Assembly (NCBI GenBank): GCA_913775715.1
Contig: CAJYMC010000005.1
Coordinates: forward strand, 1 to 64,000
Direction: 5' to 3'
Source: an uncultured Exiguobacterium sp.
GTDB lineage: Bacteria; Bacillota; Bacilli; Exiguobacteriales; Exiguobacteriaceae
DNA: 64,000 nt
Under the pieces are notes generated by a model. It was given only the letters and a program-made list of their open reading frames with translations. It did not search any database and had not been told where the DNA came from. Shown here piece after piece: positions 16,958 to 25,034 of the stretch. A program made the position numbers and the translations under genes. Each line of letters opens with the position of its first letter. Positions within the stretch are counted from its first letter, which is position 1.

Positions 16958-17391
16958 ATTTAATGAAACGTCCGGTGCGTGTCGTCGCCTATTACTTTTT
17001 AATCCCTGTATTGATTTGTGCGGTGCCTGCCTGGTTTATGCCGGCAAGTTCATCCGTCTTTCTCCCAGTCATGTTCTTTTTTCTCTGTGCGACGGCAGTC
17101 GCACGGGAAATCGTACGGCTACGACTCATGAAGTCGTATTTAACACCAGCTATCTATCAACAGACTGTTCAAAAGGTAGCCCGCCTGACAATCATCGGTT
17201 ATGTCGTGGCATGGCTGATCGCCGTCGTCATGCTGTCAATTCCAAGTGCCCCTGGGTATTTATTCGTTGTCTTCCTCTTTTGGATTGTTGGAGTCAGTCT
17301 TGGGGTCACTCGGCTGAACCGATTAGCCAAACAAATCGATCCAGCGTACGTCTCGATGGGGGAAATCGAACGTGCGTGGTGGAAACGATAA
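16924..17391 (+). CDS. Four-helix membrane protein, tandem paralogue 3
   Basis: 155 aa with helices at about residues 21-38, 42-58, 88-108 and 112-130, and the motif QIDPAYVSMGEIERAW near the C terminus. The ATG is inside the end of paralogue 2 and has its own AAAGGA eight bases upstream. It is the last gene of the set, followed by a strong bidirectional terminator. Unknown function. Confidence 0.75.
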   Translation: MEHLFERQARLNLMKRPVRVVAYYFLIPVLICAVPAWFMPASSSVFLPVMFFFLCATAVAREIVRLRLMKSYLTPAIYQQTVQKVARLTIIGYVVAWLIAVVMLSIPSAPGYLFVVFLFWIVGVSLGVTRLNRLAKQIDPAYVSMGEIERAWWKR

Positions 17392-17448
17392 AATCAAAAA
17401 ATCCTCATCCATCAGTGTCTTTCACTGATGGATGAGGATTTTTGATTA
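17392..17448. terminator. Strong bidirectional terminator
   Basis: A near-perfect long stem, ATCCTCATCCATCAGTG pairing with CACTGATGGATGAGGAT, flanked by A and T runs, between paralogue 3 and the converging permease gene. Confidence 0.93.
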
Positions 17449-18453
17449 TTTTTTTAACAGCAGATAGATGAAGTATGGCGCTCCAATCAAGGCGACGACG
17501 ATCCCAGCCGGTACACCGTCCGGTCCCGCGATGTTGCGTCCAATCGTATCAGCGAACGCGAGCAACCAGCCGCCGAGTAAAAGGGCAATCGGTAGGAAGA
17601 ACTGATGTCGTGGTCCAACGAGCGCGCGGGAGATATGCGGCGCCATCAGACCGATGAAGGAAATCCCACCGGTGACTGAGACGGCAGCAGCAGCGAGCGC
17701 GACGGCTGTCAGCAAGAGTTGGATCCGTTCCTTTTCAATCGCGACGCCAACACCGATCGCGACCGGTTCATTCAAGGCAAGCAGATTGAGCTTATTCGCT
17801 TTATAGAACGTGAGCGGAATCAAGACGAGTAACCACGGTAACAGCGAGTAGACGAAGATCCAGTCCGTCCCCCAAATGTTACCGGCGAGCCATTTGGCGA
17901 TGAAGTCGACCTTTTCACGACGCGTCGATGAAATCAGGATGACCATGATTCCAGACAGTGCCATTGAGAAGCCAACACCGGTTAAGATCAAGCGGATCGG
18001 TTGGAGTCCTTGGACGCGGTCGTACGAGAACAGGTAGATCGCTGTCGCGGTTACGAGTGCACCGAGGAAAGCGGCAATCGGTAGCAGATAGATGAACGAC
18101 CCGACATCGGTCGGGAAGTACAGGAAGAACAAAGCGACGGCGACGCCAGCTCCGGTATTGATGCCGATAATACCAGGATCGGCGAGTTCATTGCGAGTGA
18201 TGCCTTGTAAAATCGCTCCCGATAAGGCGAGCGCCATTCCTGCCATGACAGTGATGAGCAGTCGCGGCAAGCGGAGCGAATAGAGGACGAATTCCTCTTT
18301 GAACGATCCATTTCCAAGTAATGTCGGCAGTAAACGATCATACGAGAGAGAAGCAGGTCCGAGACCGATGCTGACGACGAGTGTTGCGATCAATAGTGCC
18401 AGTAACGTCCAAAATGTCAGTTGCTGGCGACGGCGTAAACGAGATTCCATCAT
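17446..18453 (-). CDS. Iron-siderophore ABC transporter permease, FecCD family (2)
   Basis: 335-aa permease with about nine to ten membrane helices. FecCD signatures include GAILQGITRNELADPGIIG near residues 80-98 and GLMAPHISRALVGPRH near 265-280, with the conserved Gly-containing loop contacting the ATPase. The start overlaps the preceding permease stop by four bases. Last gene of the Fur-controlled uptake operon. It should form a heterodimer with the upstream permease. The exact siderophore cannot be told from sequence. Confidence 0.94.
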   Translation of the reverse strand: MMESRLRRRQQLTFWTLLALLIATLVVSIGLGPASLSYDRLLPTLLGNGSFKEEFVLYSLRLPRLLITVMAGMALALSGAILQGITRNELADPGIIGINTGAGVAVALFFLYFPTDVGSFIYLLPIAAFLGALVTATAIYLFSYDRVQGLQPIRLILTGVGFSMALSGIMVILISSTRREKVDFIAKWLAGNIWGTDWIFVYSLLPWLLVLIPLTFYKANKLNLLALNEPVAIGVGVAIEKERIQLLLTAVALAAAAVSVTGGISFIGLMAPHISRALVGPRHQFFLPIALLLGGWLLAFADTIGRNIAGPDGVPAGIVVALIGAPYFIYLLLKK

Positions 18454-19451
18454 GAGAAAGCACGCCCTCCTTTCCGAACGATCAAGAGGAAGAACGGTAG
18501 CCCGAGCATCGAGACGATCGCGATGACTGGCGTTTCATAGGGTGCATATAGTGTCCGTCCGATCGTATCGGCAAGCAACATGAATGTTGCACCAAAGATC
18601 GCAGTCATCGGCAGGATGAACCGATAGTCCGTCCCGACGATTGCGCGGACGATATGTGGAATCATCAGCCCGATGAACGCCATGTTACCGACGAGGGCAA
18701 CGGCAGCACCGGCAAGCAGGATGACGACGATATAAAGCACCGCCTTGATCCGCTGGATGTTCTGCCCGAGTCCAAGTGCGACTTCTTCTGATAGACTAAG
18801 AATCGTCAACTGTCGTGAGAAGATGAATGCGATCACGATTCCAATTGCGATGACTGGTGCGATGACTTGCAGTTGCCCCCAGGTCGAGCCGACGAGTCCA
18901 CCAGACGTCCATTGAGAGACATCTTGGGCGATCTTGAAGTAGATCCCGATGCCTTCCGCAATCGCGTACAGAAAAGCAGAGATCGCGGAACCAGCAAGGA
19001 CGATCCGGAGCGGTGAGAAGCCGCCCTTTTTCGAAGCACCGATTCCGAAGACAAGTGCTGCCCCAAGTGCTGCGCCAATAAAACACGCGATCATGATCCC
19101 AAAGTAATCAATCTTCGGGAACAAGACGATGACGAGCGCAAGTGCCGCATTCGCACCTGCCGTCAGACCAAGCAGACCAGGATCGGCGAGGGGATTGCGT
19201 GTCATGGCCTGCATGATGGCACCTGAGACACCAAGTGCCGCACCGACGAGGATCGCTGCCAGTTCCCGTGGCAAGCGGATTTCCTGAACGATTTTTGCTT
19301 TTTCATTCAACGGTCCGAACGTCAAGGCGTTCCAGACTTCGCGGATCGTCGTATCGGCAGCGCCGAACGTCATCGCGATCCAGAACATCCCGAAAAAGAG
19401 GACAAGACCGAGTGTGATTTTTATGCCGAACGGAATTCGACCAGCTGACAT
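18450..19451 (-). CDS. Iron-siderophore ABC transporter permease, FecCD family (1)
   Basis: 333-aa FecCD-type permease. Typical motifs are GAIMQAMTRNPLADPGLLG and FIGLMIPHIVRAIVG. The start is the ATG with GGAGG eight bases upstream; the ATG five codons earlier forms part of that ribosome-binding site. Overlaps the second permease by four bases. It is separated from the substrate-binding protein gene by a strong intrinsic terminator, which should lower permease expression relative to the binding protein. Confidence 0.94.
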   Translation of the reverse strand: MSAGRIPFGIKITLGLVLFFGMFWIAMTFGAADTTIREVWNALTFGPLNEKAKIVQEIRLPRELAAILVGAALGVSGAIMQAMTRNPLADPGLLGLTAGANAALALVIVLFPKIDYFGIMIACFIGAALGAALVFGIGASKKGGFSPLRIVLAGSAISAFLYAIAEGIGIYFKIAQDVSQWTSGGLVGSTWGQLQVIAPVIAIGIVIAFIFSRQLTILSLSEEVALGLGQNIQRIKAVLYIVVILLAGAAVALVGNMAFIGLMIPHIVRAIVGTDYRFILPMTAIFGATFMLLADTIGRTLYAPYETPVIAIVSMLGLPFFLLIVRKGGRAFS

Positions 19452-19489
19452 GAATGTCGCCTCCATTTCTGATTCAGGGGATGAGCCGC

Positions 19490-19525
19490 AAAAAAAGGAA
19501 GGGATCCCGCAGGTTCCCTCCCTTA
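19490..19525 (-). terminator. Intra-operon terminator between binding protein and permease genes
   Basis: Reading the minus strand, AAGGGAGGGAACC pairs almost fully with GGGATCCCTTCCTT around a TGC loop and is followed by T7, directly after the binding protein stop. The permease genes continue on the same strand 38 bp further on, so this is probably a partial terminator. Confidence 0.8.
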
Positions 19526-19529
19526 TTCA

Positions 19530-20441
19530 TTATGCACCAAGGAAACTTTTCTTGAAGAACTCGAGTTGACGTTCGAGTGTGAGCGGATCGTTGAAGTAGA
19601 ACTCCTTCGAATCGACTTCGAAGACATGATCGTTTTTGACGGCTGGAATGTTTTTGAACGTATCCGTTTTTGTGAACGAGTTGTCCGCTTCCGCACTCTT
19701 ACTGAAGATGAGGTAGTCGCCCGCATATTCAGGAAGAACTTCCGGTGACAACGCGTAGTATCCGTCTTTTAATGCCATCTTCGTGACTTTATCCGGCATT
19801 TTTAATTTCATTTCTTGATAAAGAATCTCTGTTCCACGACCCCAGTTGTTACCGAAGACGTAGAGTTGTTTATCGAAGCTTTCGATGACAGACACGGTAG
19901 TGTCTTCACCGATTTTTGCTTTGATGTCTTTACCGGCAGCAGCAGCGCGTGTTTTGAAGTCTTTGACCCAGTCGCGTGCTTCTTGCTCTTTGTTGAGCAA
20001 TTTACCGATTTCGATATGTTGCGTCAAGTAGTCGACTTTTCCGTATGTGTACGTGACTGTTGGAGCGATTTTTTTAATTTTATCGAGGTTTTTCGTTGTC
20101 GAGTAGCCGATGATCAAGTCGGGATCGAGTTCGATGATTTTTTCAACGTTCTCTTCCGAAACTTCCGTGACATCTTTAAGCTTGTCGAACTTCGGATTTG
20201 CTTTTGACCATGAATCGACACCAACGACAGGAACGTCGAGTGCCATGACGTTGCCAGCAAAACCAGCGAGGACAACGACACGTTTTGGATGAGCTGGAAC
20301 TTTAATGTCACCGTTCTCCGATTTGTACGTGATCGTCTCGTTTTTCGAACCAGATGCTGCGTCGTCTTTTTTCTCCGTATTGCCACACGCTGCGATGACG
20401 AGCGTGAGAATGAGTAGAACCGGTACAAGTAGTTTCTTCAT
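19530..20441 (-). CDS. Iron-siderophore ABC transporter substrate-binding lipoprotein
   Basis: 303-aa lipoprotein of the class III (helical backbone) binding proteins such as FeuA, YclQ and FhuD. The signal peptide ends in lipobox VIAAC (Cys19), so the protein is lipid-anchored outside the membrane. HPKRVVVLAGFAGNVMALDV and the later LDPDLIIGYS are typical. Charged patches for ferric-siderophore and permease contact are likely but not assigned. It lies 3 bp after the ATPase gene and has the operon's terminator immediately behind it. Confidence 0.93.
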   Translation of the reverse strand: MKKLLVPVLLILTLVIAACGNTEKKDDAASGSKNETITYKSENGDIKVPAHPKRVVVLAGFAGNVMALDVPVVGVDSWSKANPKFDKLKDVTEVSEENVEKIIELDPDLIIGYSTTKNLDKIKKIAPTVTYTYGKVDYLTQHIEIGKLLNKEQEARDWVKDFKTRAAAAGKDIKAKIGEDTTVSVIESFDKQLYVFGNNWGRGTEILYQEMKLKMPDKVTKMALKDGYYALSPEVLPEYAGDYLIFSKSAEADNSFTKTDTFKNIPAVKNDHVFEVDSKEFYFNDPLTLERQLEFFKKSFLGA

Positions 20442-20444
20442 GAT

Positions 20445-21236
20445 TCAATCTCCCTTGATTAAGTTGTAAGTGATACACATCGGCTTGTTCGTCCGCGGAT
20501 CGCGTCCGATTTCAGCATCGATATGGAATACTTCTTGTAAAACATCTTTTGCGATGACTTCCTCACATGTTCCGGCTTTGACGACTTCACCATTTTTCAT
20601 GGCGATGATGTAGTCAGCGAAGCGGGCTGCTTGATTCAAGTCATGCAGGACCATGACGATCGTTCGTCCTTCGGTCCGGTTGAGATGCTCGAGCAGTTCG
20701 AGCACCTCGAGTTGGTGGGCGAGATCAAGATAAGTCGTCGGTTCATCGAGGAAGATGATGTCTGTCTCTTGGGCGAGTGCCATCGCGATCCAGACCCGTT
20801 GACGTTGACCACCCGACAGCGCATCGACCGGACGATGTTTGAATGCCATCGTATCCGTTGCTTCGAGTGCCCAATCGATGATCTCGTAATCGTGTTTCGT
20901 CAAGCGTCCGAATCCTTTTTGGTACGGGAAACGACCGTATGAGACGAGCTCTGCGACCGTCAAACCACTTGCGCTCTCCGGAGTTTGTGGCAGAATAGCC
21001 ATCTTCCGAGCAAGCAGCTTCGTGCTTTCCTTTGCGATATCAAGACCATCGAGCAACGCACGCCCTGATTGATGAGGAATGATTCGTGTCATCGCTTTCA
21101 GCAAAGTCGATTTACCACATCCGTTCGCGCCGATGATCGTCGTAATCTGACGATCGGGAATTTGGACGGACAAGTCTTTGACGATGGGGCGATCACCGTA
21201 GCCGATATTGATTTCTTCTGTTGCTAGACGTACCAT
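20445..21236 (-). CDS. Iron-siderophore ABC transporter ATP-binding protein
   Basis: 263-aa ATPase of the FecE/FhuC/YusV class. Walker A is GANGCGKST, the Q-loop region MAILPQTPE, the signature LSGGQRQRVWIAMAL, and Walker B IIFLDEPTTYLD. The ATG used has GGAG nine bases upstream; an in-frame ATG twelve codons earlier lies toward the Fur box. First gene of the operon (ATPase, binding protein, two permeases). A Fur box 35 bp upstream of this start should shut the operon when iron is sufficient. Confidence 0.94.
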   Translation of the reverse strand: MVRLATEEINIGYGDRPIVKDLSVQIPDRQITTIIGANGCGKSTLLKAMTRIIPHQSGRALLDGLDIAKESTKLLARKMAILPQTPESASGLTVAELVSYGRFPYQKGFGRLTKHDYEIIDWALEATDTMAFKHRPVDALSGGQRQRVWIAMALAQETDIIFLDEPTTYLDLAHQLEVLELLEHLNRTEGRTIVMVLHDLNQAARFADYIIAMKNGEVVKAGTCEEVIAKDVLQEVFHIDAEIGRDPRTNKPMCITYNLIKGD

Positions 21237-21270
21237 ACGCGCCGACTCCTTCGTTGTTCTCTCCGTTTTC

Positions 21271-21289
21271 ACTGATAATGATTATCACT
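21271..21289 (-). promoter_or_regulatory. Fur box of the siderophore transporter operon
   Basis: ACTGATAATGATTATCACT contains the perfect 7-1-7 Fur core TGATAAT-G-ATTATCA, 35 bp upstream of the ATPase gene on the minus strand. Confidence 0.9.
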
Positions 21290-21377
21290 ATCGTCTCACT
21301 AACCATACCAGTCCTGTAAAAACGCTGTCAACATTTTTTCTTGTATTCAAGAGATGTTCACGTTATCATGAGGTAGT

Positions 21378-21396
21378 GAGAATGATAATCAATAAC
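21378..21396 (+). promoter_or_regulatory. Fur box of the ferredoxin-NADP reductase gene
   Basis: GAGAATGATAATCAATAAC matches 16 of 19 positions of the classical Fur consensus GATAATGATAATCATTATC. It lies 24 bp upstream of the reductase start. Confidence 0.82.
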
Positions 21397-21420
21397 AATC
21401 AAGGATGAGGAGTGAGTGAG

Positions 21421-22479
21421 ATGAGGGAACAGGAGTTGTTCGACGTAACGATCATCGGTGGAGGACCAGCAGGGTTATATTCGACGTTCTATAGTGGTCT
21501 TCGGGGCATGAAGACGAAATTGATCGAGTATCAAGCAGAACTCGGAGGAAAACTGCACGTCTATCCGGAAAAGATGATCTGGGACGTCGGTGGACAACCG
21601 CCGATCACTGGTGAAAAACTCATGGCTCAACTCGTCGAACAGGGACTGACGTTCCAACCGACCGTTCAATTGAATGAAAAGATCATCTCGATCGCAAAAG
21701 ACGTCTTCGGAAACTTCGTCTTAGAAGCGGAATCAGGTCGGATCCATTATTCGAAGACGGTCATCGTCGCGGTCGGCGGCGGTATCCTCAATCCACAAAA
21801 ATTAAAGGTCGAAGGCGCGGAACGTTTCGAAGTGTCGAACTTGAACTATACGGTCAAATCAATCGAGCGCTTTAAAGGAAAGACCGTCATCGTCTCAGGT
21901 GGTGGGAACTCGGCGATTGACTGGGCGAACGAACTTGAACCGGTCGCGAAACAGGTCTACGTCACGTATCGCCGGGATTGTTTCTCGGGACATGAGGCGC
22001 AAGTCGACCAGCTCGTCAAAAGCTCGGCGATCTGCCTACTCAATACGACGATTCATAAATTGATCGCCAGTCCCGATCATCAACGGATCGCGTCGGTCGA
22101 GTTGATTGACTGTCAAACAGACGAGATCGTCGAGATTCCAATTGATGAAGTCATCATCAATCATGGGTATGAACAGGATGCGGCACTGCTTGATGCGTGT
22201 GATCTCGATATCGCACGGGTCGACGATTTCTACATCGCGGGGAATGCCGCGAGTGAATCGAGTGTCCCGGGATTATATGCAGCTGGAGATATCTTGTCGC
22301 ATGACGGGAAGGTCCATTTGATCTCGGGTGCGTTCCAAGATGCGGCAAATGCCGTTAACCGGGCGAAACGCTTCATCGAGCCGGAAGCACCAAAAGTGGC
22401 GATGGTCTCGTCACACAATGAAGTCTTCAAAAAACGCAATCGTGCGTTGATTGAGGAACGCGTCAATCAACAATCTTGA
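21421..22479 (+). CDS. Ferredoxin/flavodoxin-NADP(+) reductase, thioredoxin reductase-like type
   Basis: 352-aa flavoprotein of the YumC/YcgT class. The FAD motif is GGGPAGLYS near the N terminus, the NADPH motif GGGNSAIDWA near residues 160-169, and the C-terminal FAD contact GLYAAGDI. It lacks the CxxC of thioredoxin reductase, as expected for this reductase type, which transfers electrons between NADPH and ferredoxin or flavodoxin. A Fur box lies just upstream, and the divergent operon imports iron-siderophores, so it may supply electrons for flavodoxin or for ferric-siderophore reduction (inference). ATG has GAGGAG eight bases upstream; a GTG three codons earlier is possible. Confidence 0.92.
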   Translation: MREQELFDVTIIGGGPAGLYSTFYSGLRGMKTKLIEYQAELGGKLHVYPEKMIWDVGGQPPITGEKLMAQLVEQGLTFQPTVQLNEKIISIAKDVFGNFVLEAESGRIHYSKTVIVAVGGGILNPQKLKVEGAERFEVSNLNYTVKSIERFKGKTVIVSGGGNSAIDWANELEPVAKQVYVTYRRDCFSGHEAQVDQLVKSSAICLLNTTIHKLIASPDHQRIASVELIDCQTDEIVEIPIDEVIINHGYEQDAALLDACDLDIARVDDFYIAGNAASESSVPGLYAAGDILSHDGKVHLISGAFQDAANAVNRAKRFIEPEAPKVAMVSSHNEVFKKRNRALIEERVNQQS

Positions 22480-22487
22480 ATAATATG

Positions 22488-22532
22488 AAAACGTCCAAAA
22501 TGCTTGGAAACAAGCGGATTTTGGACGTTTTT
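22488..22532 (+). terminator. Terminator of the reductase gene
   Basis: AAAACGTCCAAAAT pairs with ATTTTGGACGTTTT, with an inner GCTTG/CAAGC stem, and is followed by T's. Confidence 0.92.
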
Positions 22533-22658
22533 TCGTACAGAATTCAGTTTTGTACTATAACAGGTGGATTTGACAATGTACTGTATTTAGGACAAAATTC
22601 TACTTATGTTCCACTACATGTAGGATACAAGTAAGACGGATGTATAAGGAGGAAGCGT

Positions 22659-23954
22659 ATGACAACTACGAAACGTAAGCCCATTGGCCTTGCCTGGCAG
22701 ATTTTAATCGGCTTGATTCTCGGGATCACAGTCGGTGGTGTATTTTATGGGAATCCCCATGTCGCGGAGTGGCTTAAGCCAATCGGTGATATCTTTATCC
22801 GGATGATGAAAATGATCGTCGTCCCGATCGTCTTCACGACGATTGTCCTCGGTGTCTCATCGGTCGGTAGTCCGAAGAGTCTCGGACGTCTCGGCGTCAA
22901 AACACTAGGTTACTTCACGATCGTGACGATGATCGCCATCTTCACGGGGCTATTTGCAGCCAATCTGATTGAACCGGGTGCTGGCATTAATATGTCGACA
23001 CTTGATAAAACGGATATCTCATCCTATGTCGCGACGGAAGAGACGACAAAAGACGAAGGACTCGTCGAAAAAATCGTCAATATCGTACCGACGAACATTC
23101 TCGATGCGATGGTCCGCGGTGATATGCTCGCTATTATTTTCTTCTCAGTCTTATTCGGACTCGGTGTCGGTTTTGCAGGAGAGAAGGGTCAACCGGTCAT
23201 TCGTTTCTTCGAAGGTGTCGCAGCGGCGATGTTCAATCTCGTCAACATCGTTATGAAGTTCGCGCCAATCGGTGTCTTCGCCCTGATTGGTGTGACGGTT
23301 TCGACGTTCGGGATTGACTCGCTTGGTTCGTTATTCAAGCTCATCGCGACATTGTATGTCACAGCGCTTCTCTTCATGATCATCGTCTTCGGCGGCATCA
23401 TGAAGTGGGTTGGTGTTCGTGTTTCGGACTTCGTCCGCGTCTTCAAGGATGAATTGCTCTTGACGTATTCGACAGCTTCTTCAGAAACAGTTCTTCCACG
23501 GATCATGGAAAAACTCGAGAAGATGGGCGTGCCGAAATCAATCGTCAGCTTCGTCGTACCGACGGGTTATTCGTTTAACCTTGATGGATCAGCACTTTAT
23601 CAAGCACTCGCTGCCTTGTTCATCGCGCAGATGTACGATATTCCTCTATCGATTGGGACGCAAATCACACTCGTCTTCGTCTTGATGCTGACATCAAAAG
23701 GGATGGCTGCCGTTCCTGGCGTCTCCTTCGTCGTGTTACTCGCAACACTCGGTACGGTCGGTATCCCGGCAGAAGGACTTGCCTTCATCGCAGGGATTGA
23801 CCGCATCATGGATATGATGCGCTCGGTCGTCAACGTGACAGGAAACACGCTCGCTTCACTCGTCATCGCGAAGTGGGAAGGTGTCCTGGATGAAGACCAA
23901 CTCGAGACGTTCATGTCGACAGAAGGTAAAAAAGACGACGTTCGCAGTGCGTGA
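22659..23954 (+). CDS. Dicarboxylate/amino acid:cation symporter (DAACS family)
   Basis: 431-aa secondary transporter related to GltP/GltT and DctA, which take up glutamate, aspartate or C4-dicarboxylates with Na+ or H+. Multiple membrane helices are clear. The family hairpin STASSETVLPRIM and the helix-7 region GYSFNLDGSALYQALAALF (NLDG in place of the NMDG variant) form the substrate and ion site. The start ATG follows AAGGAGGAAGCGT. Single gene between terminators. Substrate not predictable with certainty. Confidence 0.93.
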   Translation: MTTTKRKPIGLAWQILIGLILGITVGGVFYGNPHVAEWLKPIGDIFIRMMKMIVVPIVFTTIVLGVSSVGSPKSLGRLGVKTLGYFTIVTMIAIFTGLFAANLIEPGAGINMSTLDKTDISSYVATEETTKDEGLVEKIVNIVPTNILDAMVRGDMLAIIFFSVLFGLGVGFAGEKGQPVIRFFEGVAAAMFNLVNIVMKFAPIGVFALIGVTVSTFGIDSLGSLFKLIATLYVTALLFMIIVFGGIMKWVGVRVSDFVRVFKDELLLTYSTASSETVLPRIMEKLEKMGVPKSIVSFVVPTGYSFNLDGSALYQALAALFIAQMYDIPLSIGTQITLVFVLMLTSKGMAAVPGVSFVVLLATLGTVGIPAEGLAFIAGIDRIMDMMRSVVNVTGNTLASLVIAKWEGVLDEDQLETFMSTEGKKDDVRSA

Positions 23955-23970
23955 TTGTCGTAAATACAAG

Positions 23971-24002
23971 GAAGGACTGAATCGTCAGTCCTTCTTTTTT
24001 TC
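23971..24002 (+). terminator. Terminator of the symporter gene
   Basis: Perfect 10-bp stem GAAGGACTGA/TCAGTCCTTC with ATCG loop, followed by T7. Confidence 0.93.
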
Positions 24003-24135
24003 GTCCTTGAAAATAGATTAAAGTCGATTATTTTTAAAGAAAACCTCTTATTTTTGATTATAGTTAAAATTTAATTGAATATTATTAATTTTAAAGTTAA
24101 TATTGTTGATGTAATCATAAGAGAGAGGCGATAGG

Positions 24136-24423
24136 ATGGAAACGGTAGGAATCGTCATTGGTATTGTCACAGTCTGTATCGTACAATTTTACTTAGCACG
24201 GCGCGGGAGAGTCTGGAGTCTCATCATTCCAGCGATCATTATCGGCCTCGGAATTTACTGGTATTACGGAACAGGACCACACACGTCGGATCGGGAGTCA
24301 GTGATTCGGATGGGAACGTTTGCCTGTTTATCACTCATGATCTCAATGGCCGAGATGGGAGTTAACTCACGTCGTAAGCAACTGAAGCGTGAAAAAGAAC
24401 GAATGGAGATTCAAGATCTGTAA
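24136..24423 (+). CDS. Small three-helix membrane protein
   Basis: 95 aa with hydrophobic segments at about residues 4-20, 28-46 and 58-73, then a strongly basic cytoplasmic tail (RRKQLKREKERME). Not recognised. It follows an AT-rich promoter region and GAGAGAGGCG. The DUF2089 gene follows after 18 bp, so the two probably form an operon. Confidence 0.7.
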   Translation: METVGIVIGIVTVCIVQFYLARRGRVWSLIIPAIIIGLGIYWYYGTGPHTSDRESVIRMGTFACLSLMISMAEMGVNSRRKQLKREKERMEIQDL

Positions 24424-24441
24424 GAGAAGTGAGGTAATACG

Positions 24442-24738
24442 ATGGAACGACAAGACGTACCCGCTTGGGTACTGGCACTCGAACAGGAACATCTCGAGTT
24501 CATCCGAAAGTTCGTCTTGAGCTCTGGTTCGTTGAAGGACATGGCAGCTGCCTATCAAGTATCCTACCCGACCGTCCGGGCGAAGTTGAACCAGTTGATC
24601 GAGCGGATTGATTCGGTGCAGCAGGAAGATGTCGAATTCGTCAACATGATCAAGAACTTGGTCTTAGATGAACGGTTGAGTCTCGATGTGGCGAAGACGA
24701 TCATCGATTCCTACCGCAAGGGTCAAGCGAAAGAATAA
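24442..24738 (+). CDS. DUF2089-type helix-turn-helix protein
   Basis: 98-aa small protein resembling the DUF2089 family. The segment GSLKDMAAAYQVSYPTVRAKLNQLIERI reads as a DNA-binding helix-turn-helix near residues 30-57, and the rest is charged helices. No metal-binding cysteines are present, although some DUF2089 members have an N-terminal zinc ribbon, so this is the short form. It follows the small membrane protein. A regulatory role is inferred from the fold only. Confidence 0.75.
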   Translation: MERQDVPAWVLALEQEHLEFIRKFVLSSGSLKDMAAAYQVSYPTVRAKLNQLIERIDSVQQEDVEFVNMIKNLVLDERLSLDVAKTIIDSYRKGQAKE

Positions 24739-24741
24739 ACC

Positions 24742-24780
24742 AAAAAACGAGATTCCCGTCTGACGGAAATCTCGTTTTTT
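24742..24780. terminator. Bidirectional terminator
   Basis: AAAAAACGAGATT pairs with AATCTCGTTTTTT with an inner CCGTC/GACGG segment, between converging genes. Confidence 0.9.
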
Positions 24781-25013
24781 TATTGTTTGTCATTCTTTTT
24801 GTCCTGTTCCTTCTTGATCATCTTCTTTGCTGCTGCACGGAAGCGGAAGATCAAGTAGAGACGGTAGAAGTCGATCGCAGCGAACAACGTCAGCAGGATC
24901 GTCCAGAAGTTAAAGACCGTTCCTGCTTCGACCGAGTTGTTGTAGGCGAGGAACATGAAGAGAATACCGAATATGGCATAGAATACTGCCATGAAGTTCG
25001 AGCTTTGACGCAT
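24780..25013 (-). CDS. YdiK-like DUF4305 membrane protein
   Basis: 77-aa protein with two membrane helices (about residues 8-25 and 32-54) and a very basic tail (KKMIKKEQDKKNDKQ). Size, topology and position next to a YdiL-like CPBP protein and groESL match B. subtilis YdiK. Function unknown. Confidence 0.78.
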   Translation of the reverse strand: MRQSSNFMAVFYAIFGILFMFLAYNNSVEAGTVFNFWTILLTLFAAIDFYRLYLIFRFRAAAKKMIKKEQDKKNDKQ

Positions 25014-25034
25014 GAAAACACGACCTTTCGTAAA

